Positions 10,501-21,700 of a stretch of DNA of 64,000 bases are shown here, piece after piece. The notes under the pieces are model-generated. The model made no database searches, had not been told where the DNA came from, and worked only from the letters and a program-made list of their open reading frames with translations. The DNA is taken from assembly GCA_977006965.1 (NCBI GenBank), contig OZ345367.1:248001-312000 (forward strand), in the 5' to 3' direction. How positions within the stretch are numbered: position 1 is the stretch's first letter; each line of letters opens with the position of its first letter. Both the position numbers and the translations under genes were made by a program. The DNA comes from Phymatolithon calcareum (lineage: Eukaryota > Rhodophyta > Florideophyceae > Hapalidiales).

Positions 10501-13500
10501 CCTTGTCAATTGCTCCTGTGCTTAGTTTGAAGGCACGAAGATGATATGCTGGAACATTCTAGACCGCATGCTTGAGCAATGGTGCCAGTCTCATTAGACT
10601 AGTCCGCCCTCCCACACGCCACGCGTATAGCGCTGATCTGCACGAGGAGGACCAGCTGGGTGCGCGTTTTTGCACCACATTATATGAGCCTATTCCCTGT
10701 TCTACTAAACGATATCTCTTCAAATCTACGGTTTCATCAACAACGGTGAACATCGGTCTGTGGCAAAGTTCGAAGACTATAGTATATGTGAGATTGAAGA
10801 AATTTAATTGCATGCACATTGGCAAAGCTTCGTTTCTCCTCAAAATTCTTCAAAAATGACGTTCACAACCTCTGTGTTCGTGAGGGCAACAGCAGTAATG
10901 GAGTTTCAGATGCCGCCGACAGGAAAAACGTCTTGTCGCAGTTACGTCCCTGCACGCCATCTCCCCTCTGTGGAAGAAGAGCACAAGTCTTCATACTCGC
11001 GACTACGTTACCAATCTCTTCATCGGCAAAGAAAAACAGTTATACGGCCCGAGATAGATCCGCCGGAACATACTCTGTGTCATGTTTGAGCAGGGTCCAC
11101 GCCACACAACTTGGATCGCGATAGTCATGCTGCTCGTAGTAGGTGATCTGATGGGCCGTACAGGCACATGTCTCTCGTGCATCTATGCCCTGCATCGCTG
11201 TCTTTTGCGTAGGTTGTAGTATATAAGGTAGTTACTTCCTTCCTCTGAGTAAAGGAAGGTGGGTAGTTCTTCGGATTTCAGCTCGAATGCTCGGATCTCC
11301 GCACGCTCAACTTCGCCTGCACGTCCCTTCGACCACGCGGAATCGGAGTTCTTCCCACCCTGCTTGTTCGCAACCTTCGCCGTGCAAGCTAGCGCGGAGA
11401 CAACTGCGCTCAAGTTCCCCTTTTCCTTTTCTCGTTCGTTCGTCTCAAGGTCGACGGCCAAGCCAAGGTCGCCGTATTAAGGACGACGACGCCGTCCGAC
11501 CGCATCAAGATGGCTGCGACGTCGGCGATATTAAACACTAAACCTTCCATATCTTCAAAGAGACATTTTGTGGTAAACACCATTTCCTGATCCGCCCTGA
11601 GGGCCGGTTTCCACTTCCTCAAAATTGCATCCTTACAAGGGAGCTTGATACGCAACTCAAGGGCATGGAGCATCATGCGTGGAGGCTCGAATGCATGACC
11701 GAAAAAATCTAGCCTCATCACCCGCGTACGTACAATCCCCCACAATAGGAAATCCAGATCCAGCTTCAGTGGGGAAACCACCATGAGCGGCATGAACACG
11801 TACTTGGTGTCGCGAGAAATTAATTCGCCGTTTACGGACGAGGTGTTTCGCAAACCTTGGGTCGTTGAACGTTGCGGAAACGTGAACGGGTCAGGCAACG
11901 ACTTGGGCGATGAGCCCGTGCGAGACGTTACTAACTGTCGACCACAGCCTTGGGCGAATAGCCCGTACGAGGATGTGTTGACGACGGAAGTTGCGATGAA
12001 CACGGGAAAAGAATTCTTGATACCAACTTGCCGTTTATTCCCGGGCTTGTCAGAAACAAGGCGTTTTATACTGATCTATCAATCCATTTCTATTACTATA
12101 ATAATCCTGTACCTCCCTGTCGAAAACTTGGAATATAACCGAAAATGAGAAGCGATCATTAAGAGCGGCTAGACGACACAAGTTAATACAGAGAGATCAT
12201 CCACCAATATGCTATAAAGCGCCCCTATTAGTTGAACTGTAAAATGTGGTCTCATTATAGAACTGTCGAATGCTGTATTGTTATCGTAGATCACCGAGCT
12301 TTGCAGAATAGAGTCTTGGGAAACATTTTTTCTACAAAAACATGGTCGCCTTTGCGTACATATGATGGATATTCGCCAGCTTCAAACACAAGCACCAAGC
12401 GCTGCTGACGCACTTCTCCGATTCTTGTCCCGCTCCCTGACGTTTCCCCTGTATTACCCCAGCTTCACACCGCACTGTGTGACAACAGCCAGGTACACTC
12501 TCACCCATCAACGCACAGCTCCCTTGGTGGCCAACATGTACAATAATGGTGACATCCAGGATTTCTATGCACAGTTCGTTGATGTGAAACGGAACTTATA
12601 CAGACCCCGCTTCCTATATCGGTCCCTGTTCAGCTCGTCTTGCCCAAACACGCCCATTAAAAGCCGCAGCATTTGAAAAGCTTAACACACTGGGCTTTAC
12701 CGTAGTATGGGAGTCATATTCGTACCATGTCATAGAGTTAAGGACCTTCACGTACTAAGAAATCTATGCAGTAAAAATGGCTAAGAAGAGCAAACCGGAT
12801 AAGGCCAATGGATGATATTTTCCTGCACAGCTCCTCATGTTTAGAGGAAAATACATTGTCAAAAAAAGGTTCGGGAACAACCAGACCTTTGCGCTCACCA
12901 CAGCCGGCATTATCAGTTCACTTAATTTCTGGCTTTATTCGCGTTTGGACGTCCTATGTTCGCTTAGGCAAAACAACGTGCTGTCTTCTAATTCGCCTAA
13001 GTCAAGTTTATTTACTTCTTCCTTCCGGAAGTGGGCGAGAACCGTTACTAGTTTCAACAGTGTTGACGAATTAGTCGTGAAGAGCAACAGATCGAATATC
13101 GCAGCCAAGGAGTACAGAGCCGCATTCGCAAGCACGTGTGCACCAAATCGCCTTCATTATTTCAGGTTGCTCCGTGGGCACGCCAGTCACTCCTTCGGGC
13201 CTGTACAAGGTACACACTCGTGATCTTCACATTCGCAAACAATCCTTCCACGTCATCGGCAACTGCAGCAAGCCGACTTAACGACGGGAAAAAATGTCTG
13301 CACCAAAGCCCCTTGACTTCGTGGTCTCGAATACATACTGCTCGAGACGCTCGAGACGAGCATTCCTTCGACAAAAGTCCCGGCATATCCTGCTTGGTTC
13401 CGGGACCACAGATCAACATATAAAACCATGGTAGCGGCTTCTGACTTTCGGAGCATCAGAATATGTTGACATACACAACACGCTTAGCACTCGATAGCCT

Positions 13501-14305
13501 AGCTGGCGGATCGCTTCACGCCGCAATTCTCGCATTCATGGCCCCACATCTTGGCGAAGCTTGCTGTCGGATGTCCTTGTAGCGTGAACGGCTGGAAGAG
13601 TAGCCTGATGCTCTGACGAGGAAGGATAGAGCAAATTGTGGCTCTTCATTTCTCTAAATCCACTCTTGACCTCATCGTCAAATATCATTCTGGGCAAAAA
13701 CTGAGACCCAATGCACGACAGAGTGACACCATGGACTAGGACGTCCTTAGCTTCTGTTCTCATGTATTTGCAGGTACTTTTTTATATCACAAGCTTGGCT
13801 TTTCCAGCATTTGCGAAAAAAGAGCACCCATCAATTGAAGGGTACGAGTCTCAGGTTGAGTTCATGTGTTTTGTCCACCCTGCTGAAAGAAAGCACTGAG
13901 AACCAAGCCTGCAACCAAGCGACAAGAAAGCTTGACACCAAGAGCGAAGGAGTCGGTATTGCAATTGACAACCAAACCGGCGTAAGATACGAAGTTCACA
14001 TAAAGATGAGGCCAGAGGAGTAACCCGAGAAATCTGTTCATACATTAAAAGAGCAATGTGCTCATCTAAGAAAATATCCGTTTTCGTTGATTTCCTTCGT
14101 CGAGAAAAAATGGGCAACGGGTCGTCCTAGTTGACAAGTTGGCACGCTACTAGCACTCCAACGGAAACGTATTTTAAGAAAATAGATTGCACAAGAGGTA
14201 GCATGTACTGGACTGGATGAATTATTGCAAGAGACTCACTTTAGTTCTAAAAGTGCATCGCAGCATTGACCACATACAGGGAACTTCAACGATCAGACAA
14301 AAACC
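10501..14305. other. gene-poor region with one weak candidate frame
   Basis: No recognised gene. The best candidate is a minus-strand frame 11410..11793 (127 residues from ATG at 11793), which is open further upstream without an ATG to 12003. It has a plausible composition with LDLDFLLWGIVRTRVM and EDMEGLVFNIADVAAILM but no family signature. Other frames are short and unsupported. Confidence 0.4.
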
Positions 14306-14974
14306 CTAATCCTCATCCTCGTCCGCAGCCGCATCACCTCCCTTTCTGCGCGCAATCGCCTTACGCTTCACGCGGCCAGGTCGTCCACCTCCGAACGGAG
14401 AGTTTAGCGAGAAGTCGATATGCTTCTGCGAATCAATTCGCACCATGAAAGACGGCACGTTGACAAGTTGCTTGCCAACACGAATGTGTCGCTGCTTGAT
14501 AAGCACGCGTGCATGGTGAATCGACTTAGCGAGTCCAAGTTTGTTAACCTGTGTCTGCAACCGGCGCTCGAGAAAATCTTGCACTTTGAGCGAGAGTACG
14601 TAATCCAGAGCCTGGCGCGTCTCGTCGATTAGACCAAGGCGGGTCAGACGGCGCAGCAAGGCTGAGCCCTCGAAAATCCGTCGCGGGTCTTTCTCCTCCA
14701 ACGTGAGCAGCTCACGCGCAGCGGAACGGATCTTGGACAGCACAAGCTGCACACGCCAAATCTCGCGCTTATTACGCAGACCGTACTTGCCGACCAGCTG
14801 CAGCTCGGAATCGAGTCGCTCCTTCTCGAACGGACGCCGCGGCGTACGGAACGTGAGCGATGCTGCAATTTTTGCGGACAAAAAAGAGAAGTCGCGTTAG
14901 CGCCGAGTTACGAGCATATTCGCACCGGAAACAGAGATTGAAATGCATCACGTACTGTTGCGATAGTTCGGCAT
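14306..14974 (-). CDS. RPS9: 40S ribosomal protein S9 (uS4)
   Basis: Exon 1 is 14956..14974 (19 nt: MPNYRN plus one base). Exon 2 is 14306..14862. Together they encode 191 residues, normal for eukaryotic uS4. The protein reads [54 protein letters not shown], the S4 RNA-binding block [19 protein letters not shown], then [34 protein letters not shown] and [14 protein letters not shown], with an acidic C-terminus. uS4 binds 18S rRNA early in small-subunit assembly and sits near the mRNA entry channel. The start is set by joining MPNYRN-T to the exon, which matches the YRN...TF..PRRP pattern of plant S9; the unspliced frame has only a TTG. Confidence 0.95.
14863..14955 (-). other. spliceosomal intron of RPS9 (93 nt)
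   Basis: On the minus strand the donor is AACA|GTACGT and the acceptor is aaattgcag|CATCG. It lies after base 19 of the CDS, a 5'-biased position common for ribosomal-protein introns in intron-poor genomes. Confidence 0.9.
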
Positions 14975-17900
14975 GGTGAACTGTTTCTCAGGCGCCTTGC
15001 CTCACAAGCGCCGTCCAACGCGGGGATTGATTGCCTAGATGCCGGCTCAACTGGCAAACGGTGCGAGTTCGCAATCGAACAAACTGTGGGAATATGACAA
15101 GGTCGACGACGGCGATTTTCATGCAAGACCTAGATTCTGGGAATATGACACATGTACGACAGGTGTCCTCAGTTTTTGATAATTGTGTTAGCCAATTGTT
15201 CCGTTCCGTTCCAAAATTATTCTTTTCGCCACTTCATGTGCCACGTGTCGCAGTTCAAATAGCAGAGAGTAACATGCTCAGCTATTTATTATGTTACCAG
15301 ACCTTCAAGACCAATGATTGCCATTCGTGACGACGTCTCCGTGCAGAAAAAAACGTAGCCCGCCAACTTTATGCCGTGAAAGGATTTATTCAAGGGCAAG
15401 ACTGGCTCGCTCGCTCATGGGTTCGGGGTTAAAACCCCAAATTCGCATCAAAATTTTGTCTCGGAGAAGAAAAGGTAAGAAAGAGAAGAGTGGAAAGAGT
15501 CTTTTGACCTTGTAGAGCAGGGCAAAAGTACAAACAGCGTGCTCGGCGTACCACGGTTATATCCTTGGAGTGCACAACGTGTGAGTCACATGTAAGAATG
15601 CGCAATTGTGCTGCAGCGTTGTGATCTGTGACCACGGAAATGCGGCAATTGCGACCATGGAAGAAATGCCGAGGCCCTTGGCGGACGGAATCTAGTACCG
15701 GGCAGCTTGTACTTGAGAGAACGAAGTCAAGAAGCTCTTCTGTGGCTATCTCGGATGTTCTTTCCGCGCCATACGATTCGACCACCATAGCAAAGAAGGA
15801 AAAATCTGTCACTGTCACGTCCTTATGGTAAAAGGAATAATAGTAAATTTCTCGAGGACGTCTTTTGTGCAAGCCCTAAAATAGGAGCCGGGTACCACGG
15901 CAATAGGAAGGTGAATAAAATTTTGGAGGACGATGAGCGGGCGAAGACACGAGCGAGTGCTTACATGATGGATTTTGTGTCGAAATATAGACCAATTATT
16001 GTAGTTCGCAATGCCCGAACTAGGCATTGTACATCCGTTCTTTCAGTTAACCATACATTTGACTCTTGCGTTGAGTTCCTCTTTCTTCTAAATCAAGCTC
16101 ACCAGGGAGAATTATGTTTATTTCCAAGAGCAGTCTGGGTTTCGGACGGGAGCTGAGCTCCTGTACTTTTCCCCGAAAATTTTGGAAAAGTTTCCAAACC
16201 TTCCGTTGCGAAAGTCGCCAGCGCATTAGTGCAGCATCGGAGTGGGGACGAGAACGTGACGATAGTCGTCAACGGTTCCTAACCATCAAGTTTCTTATAA
16301 TGTGGATCATGACCTTGATTAAACCGAAAAATGTAACTATTCGCATATAGATAAATTTTGCAACTTGCCTTGACCAAAGGAATGCAAAACGCCAGACGAA
16401 GCGTTGTACATGGCCCCCTGGTACTTGCAGACTCTTAGATTCCATTGTATGGTGAAAAGACGGTCTCGTATTCCGGATCGTAAGTGTTCGCATGTTGAGG
16501 AACGCCGAACGATGCCTACGGTGAAGGAAAATACACGTTGTTTCCTCGGCATCTGTTTCTGAGCAAGCAATGCTGCTCCTTCTTGCAACTCGACCTTTGC
16601 TTCTGACCTCTGAAGCGTGATTACGATACATTGCTCGATTCCGTCTTCCATATATTTATTCCGGTAACAAAAGGCGACCTCGACCTGCTTTCGAGCAAGA
16701 CCATTTAATAAACCTGGGTCCTATTTATCAACTCCTACTCTAGCAATGCGATCTGTTGTTAAGGAAAATGTCACAATCATTATTAGGGAGGACTTCATGC
16801 GTGTGTCGTTTCCCACACAGAAAAGAAGCTGCAGTTTTTTGCAAGTTTATTTAACAGCTGCACACGAAGATATGGGCAAGGCTTCTTCAGTTGCTACCTA
16901 CCTTTGTGTAGCTCACGAAAATGTGTCGCCGGAAGGGAGGACAGAAAATCTTATGATCTCAGATAATCCTATCAACTGAAAGAAGCTGTAGTGCGCGATG
17001 CTGCAGTCTCGACCTGGCTAAAAAGAAACGAAATTCATACGGGAGGAACAAGTTTGTATCGGTGAAAGGCGCTGAGATCCCATCTCGAAGATTCGCGAGG
17101 GCACGTGTAACCTGAGCTTAATTGCACTGATTTGCGTCAATATGGGAGTTAACCAATACAAACATTGACGTATGAACGAATTTGCCGCATTTCCGATTAT
17201 GTTGCAAGTGCCTACGTGAGGGACGACGGCACCGCAGGCATATCTCGCTTAAAATATCCCAAGGAAGGGACGTCCACTTGAAGACATCATGTCTTAACTC
17301 ACGATTCGACGATTGCTGCTGATGCCAAGGCGGCATCTGGTGGCAAGATATATTTAGTGTCGGTGGAAGCATCCTAAAAGGTCACCCCTACGGTGCCTCT
17401 CATCTGCATTGAGAGCTGATGGTAAACTGGCACCAGCTTCTGTCAACGGACCCGTCCTGGAAGATAGACAAGAAATGTAGAAAAAAACTAAATTAAACCG
17501 GACTTGAAAACACTCACGTGATAGAATATTACAAATAATATGGCGACTTGAGATAATGTACGGCAATAATTTTTGTCGAAATCAGAACGAAAGAAGGTGC
17601 ATTGGATGACTGGATGAAATTTGATCCAAACATATGAATGCTTCTTGGCGCGACCGATCGCTGTGTCCCCACACGTGGTCTCTGGCACAAACGTGATGTT
17701 TTGATGGTCATGCCTTCAGCCCGCCAATGGGGGAATAGGAATGCTGCGTACATTTAGCACCTGTTATGGAAGAAGGCGGATGAAGTTACAGAGAAGCACC
17801 ACGTGGGGTCATTGGATCGGGAAGCACTCGCAAAATGGGCTTAAAGGACAACAGTGTCGCGATTACAGCTCTCCCTTTTTTGGCATAGGAACATGAGTTT

Positions 17901-18742
17901 GCAATCATGATAAAAGGAATTGTTTTTGATGCACAATTTTAGCTTGCTTACCGTGCAAAGGCAGATCAATAACAACGGTTTCGTGCTGGTCACGTCGTAA
18001 GGGGGAAATGACAGTCCCTCGTTCCTTTCACGAATTGGTAAATCTTACTGCTGTCCCGAAATATCGTATTGTAATATATTCAACATGACATACGGTCTTA
18101 CCTGGACGAACGACACTTTGTGACGACTGTAATCGCGAGGTTCTTAAAATTCTATCGAGTATCGTCAGTCGAATGTTTATGTCTCTTTTCCGCATGAGTT
18201 TGACCCGGACTGCGGTGCAGAACTCATAAAAGAAGCTCAACATCTTACCTTGCTGAGAATGATTTGTTGTTGCTCACATCAGTCTCGATTCTATGAAAAC
18301 TTCAGGATCACAGTGGAAGCATAATAGCATTATGGATAGCTTTCTGCCAATCATGCAGACGGGAGATATAATCATTCCCTAATCTATATTCCGTCCTCAA
18401 GCTTTCCAAGACTGTGGCGAGCGACCGCAGATAGACTTTCGGCTATTGCCAGACGGCCGATGTATTGCGCATCGTTTTCCTTTCGGACTATTTAATGGCA
18501 CTCTGCATACAAAGTGCTTTCACATATATATACTGGAAGTCATGATCTCGTTCTGGTTACGAGAAAGATAGACAAAAAACATCAGCACAGATTTTTGTAC
18601 AGTATTCCACGGCTACCCTAAACTACACACAAGACCAACTTATCTAAACCAAGTCACCCAAAGGTCATGTAGCTCCTCCTCTTGCTGCGGGAAACTTAAC
18701 CAAATATCCCTCCGGTAGTTGCCGCCACCAAACCGAGCAACA
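14975..18742. other. gene-poor region
   Basis: Contains the RPS9 upstream region and the upstream region of the large repeat protein. The minus-strand frame 15429..15788 (119 residues from ATG at 15788) has reasonable composition but no motif I can name. A TA-rich run (catatatatac) sits at ~18520, about 220 bp before the next start codon. Confidence 0.45.
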
Positions 18743-21700
18743 ATGGCCTCCTTTCGCACAAGCGACTTGGTCGCTCTCCTACTCCTTGTTTACATCTTCA
18801 AAACTGCTGCAGCGGCACCAGCACCATGTATAAGTCCTTCCGACATCCCTCACTTTTCGAGACCACTAGCTCCAAGTCCTAGTATTATCGGTACCACACC
18901 CGATGTCGCTGAAATTTCAACTGCTTCCGAGCCTTCGGTTACCACTGCTGATATCACCGCCCTTCCAAACATTTTCGATGGTCCAGATACCACTCCTACT
19001 AATGCAGACATCACAAGAATGTCCGCAACTCCGTATGCTATCCGGGAAACCATCGATCTATCAGGACCTTCAGAGTCCCAATTTGCCGTACCTGATTTTA
19101 CCACTCTTTCTTCCGTTTCGGAATCTCCATTCGGCACTCCTGGTACCACAGATCTACCAAGCATTTTGGAATCGCCACTTGCCATTGTTGGTATTTCTGA
19201 TAAGCCTCAAGCTTCGGAATCTCAAATGGTCTCTATTGAGGCCACCGACCTTCCGGCAACTTCAGAAGGTCCACCATTCTCTTATGATGTCACCGATATT
19301 CCAGGTATTTCTGAATCCCCAAACACCACTCCAGAGCTTTCAGCTCCAACGAGCGCTTCAGAATCACCATCTTCCTCCCTTTTTGTCACCGATTTGCTTG
19401 AAATTTCGGAATCTCCACGGGCCTATCCTAGTGCAACCGACGTACCGGAAATTTCTGAATCTCAAGTTGCCACTACTGATTCCGCGGATGAGCTGATAGT
19501 TTCAGAATCTCAAACTGCGTCTTATTTACTCGCAGTTTCGGAATCTCCATCTCCCGATGTCACTGATTCACCGACCGATGCAGAGTTTCCAATTACATCT
19601 CTTGAGACAACCGACCTACCGGGCACTCCAGAAGCTGCATTCATTTCTCCTGATATTACCTTTCTACCAAGTATTTCGGAAACACCTATTGCTACTCCTG
19701 ATACCAGAAACTTCCCGAGCATTTCGGAGTCGGATATTGCTGGACCAGGCATTTCTGAGTCACCAGTTGTCACTCTTGACATCACCAACCTTCCACGCAT
19801 GTCGGATGCTCCGTGGTTTTCTCCAGATGCAGCTGCTTTACCAAGCATGTTGGAATCTCCCATTGGCACTTTTGGTTTTACGAACTTCCCCGAAGTTTCG
19901 GAATTTTCAGCCGCATCTCCTGAGAACATCGACCTCCCGACTATTTTGGAATCTGCTGCTGCCACTGCTGACGTCGCCCATCTCCCGGGAATTTCTGAAT
20001 CGCCGATTGCAACTATTCATGCTACCGACGAACCAAGCATTTCAGAGGCCCCAACAGTCTCTCCTCTTGTGAGCGAACTACCGGGTATTTTCGAACTTCC
20101 AAGTCGCACTCCCGACATCAATGAAACGTCGACAATTACGGAATCACCACTTGCAACGCCTGATATCGCTGAGCTCCCAAGCATTTCAGATTCTTCTACA
20201 GTCACTTCTGAGTTCATAGATCCCTCAAGCGTGTTGGAGTCTCCAGTCTCGTCTCTTGGTATTACGGAATCTCCGGGCATTTCCGAATCTCCAATCGTCA
20301 CTCCTGCTGTCTACGATTTACCTGCAACTTCCGAGTCTCCGCTTGTGACCGCTACTTTCACTCGTTCGTCGGAAGTTTTTGAATCCCCATTCTTCACATC
20401 TGAAGTCACCGATTCACCGAGAGTTTCTGAATTTCCAGTTACAAGTCATGATATCACCTTCACACCAGTCCTCTTGGCATCTCCGTTTGTGACTGCAACG
20501 CCTGACATAACTGAGCTCCCAAGCATTTCAGATTCTTCTACAATCACGTCTGACTTCATAGATCCCTCAAGCGTGTTGGAGTCTCCAGTCTCGTCTCTTG
20601 GTATTACAGAATCTCCGGGCATTTCCGAATCTCCAATCGTCACTCCTGCTGTCTACGATTTACCTGCAATTTCCGAGTCTCCGCTTGTGACCGCTATTAT
20701 CACTCGTTCGTCGGAAGTTTTTGAATCCCCATTCTTCACATCTGAAGTCACCGATTCACCGAGAGTTTCTGAATTTCCAGTTACAAGTCATGATATCACC
20801 TTCACACCAGTCCTCTTGGCATCTCCGTTTGTGACTGCAACGCCTGACATAACTGAGCTCCCAAGCATATCAGATTCTTCTACAATCACGTCTGAGTTCA
20901 TAGATCCCTCAAGCGTGTTGGAGTCTCCAGTCTCGTCTCTTGGTATTACGGAATCTCCGGGCATTTCCGAATCTCCAATCGTCACTCCTGCTGTCTACGA
21001 TTTACCTGCAATTTCCGAGTCTCCGCTTGTGACCGCTATTATCACTCGTTCGTCGGAAGTTTTTGAATCCCCATTCTTCACATCTGAAGTCACCGATTCA
21101 CCGAGAGTTTCTGAATTTCCAGTTACAAGTCATGATATCACCTTCACACCAGTCCTTTTGGCATCTCCGTTTGTGACTGCAACGCCTGATATCGCTGAGC
21201 TCCCAAGCATTTCAGATTCTTCTACAGTCACTTCTGAGTTCATAGATCCCTCAAGCGTGTTGGAGTCTCCAGTCTCGTCTCTTGGTATTACGGAATCTCC
21301 GGGCATTTCCGAATCTCCAATCGTCACTCCTGCTGTCTACGATTTACCTGCAACTTCCGAGTCTCCGCTTGTGACCGCTATTATCACTCGTTCGTCGGAA
21401 GTTTTTGAATCCCCATTCTTCACATCTGAAGTCACCGATTCACCGAGAGTTTCTGAATTTCCAGTTACAAGCCACGATATCACCTTCACACCAGTCCTCT
21501 TGGCATCTCCGGTTGTGACTCCGAATCCCACGTCGCTATTGAGCATTGCGGTATCACCAGTTTTTACGGTTGAGGCTACCGAGCTATCGAGTATTTCAAA
21601 GTTTCCACCTGTCAGTCCTGGTATCACCGACCTTCCGGGCAATTCCGAATCTCCACTTGTCGCATCTGACGCCACTAATGTTTCGGAATGGGCAGTTGTC

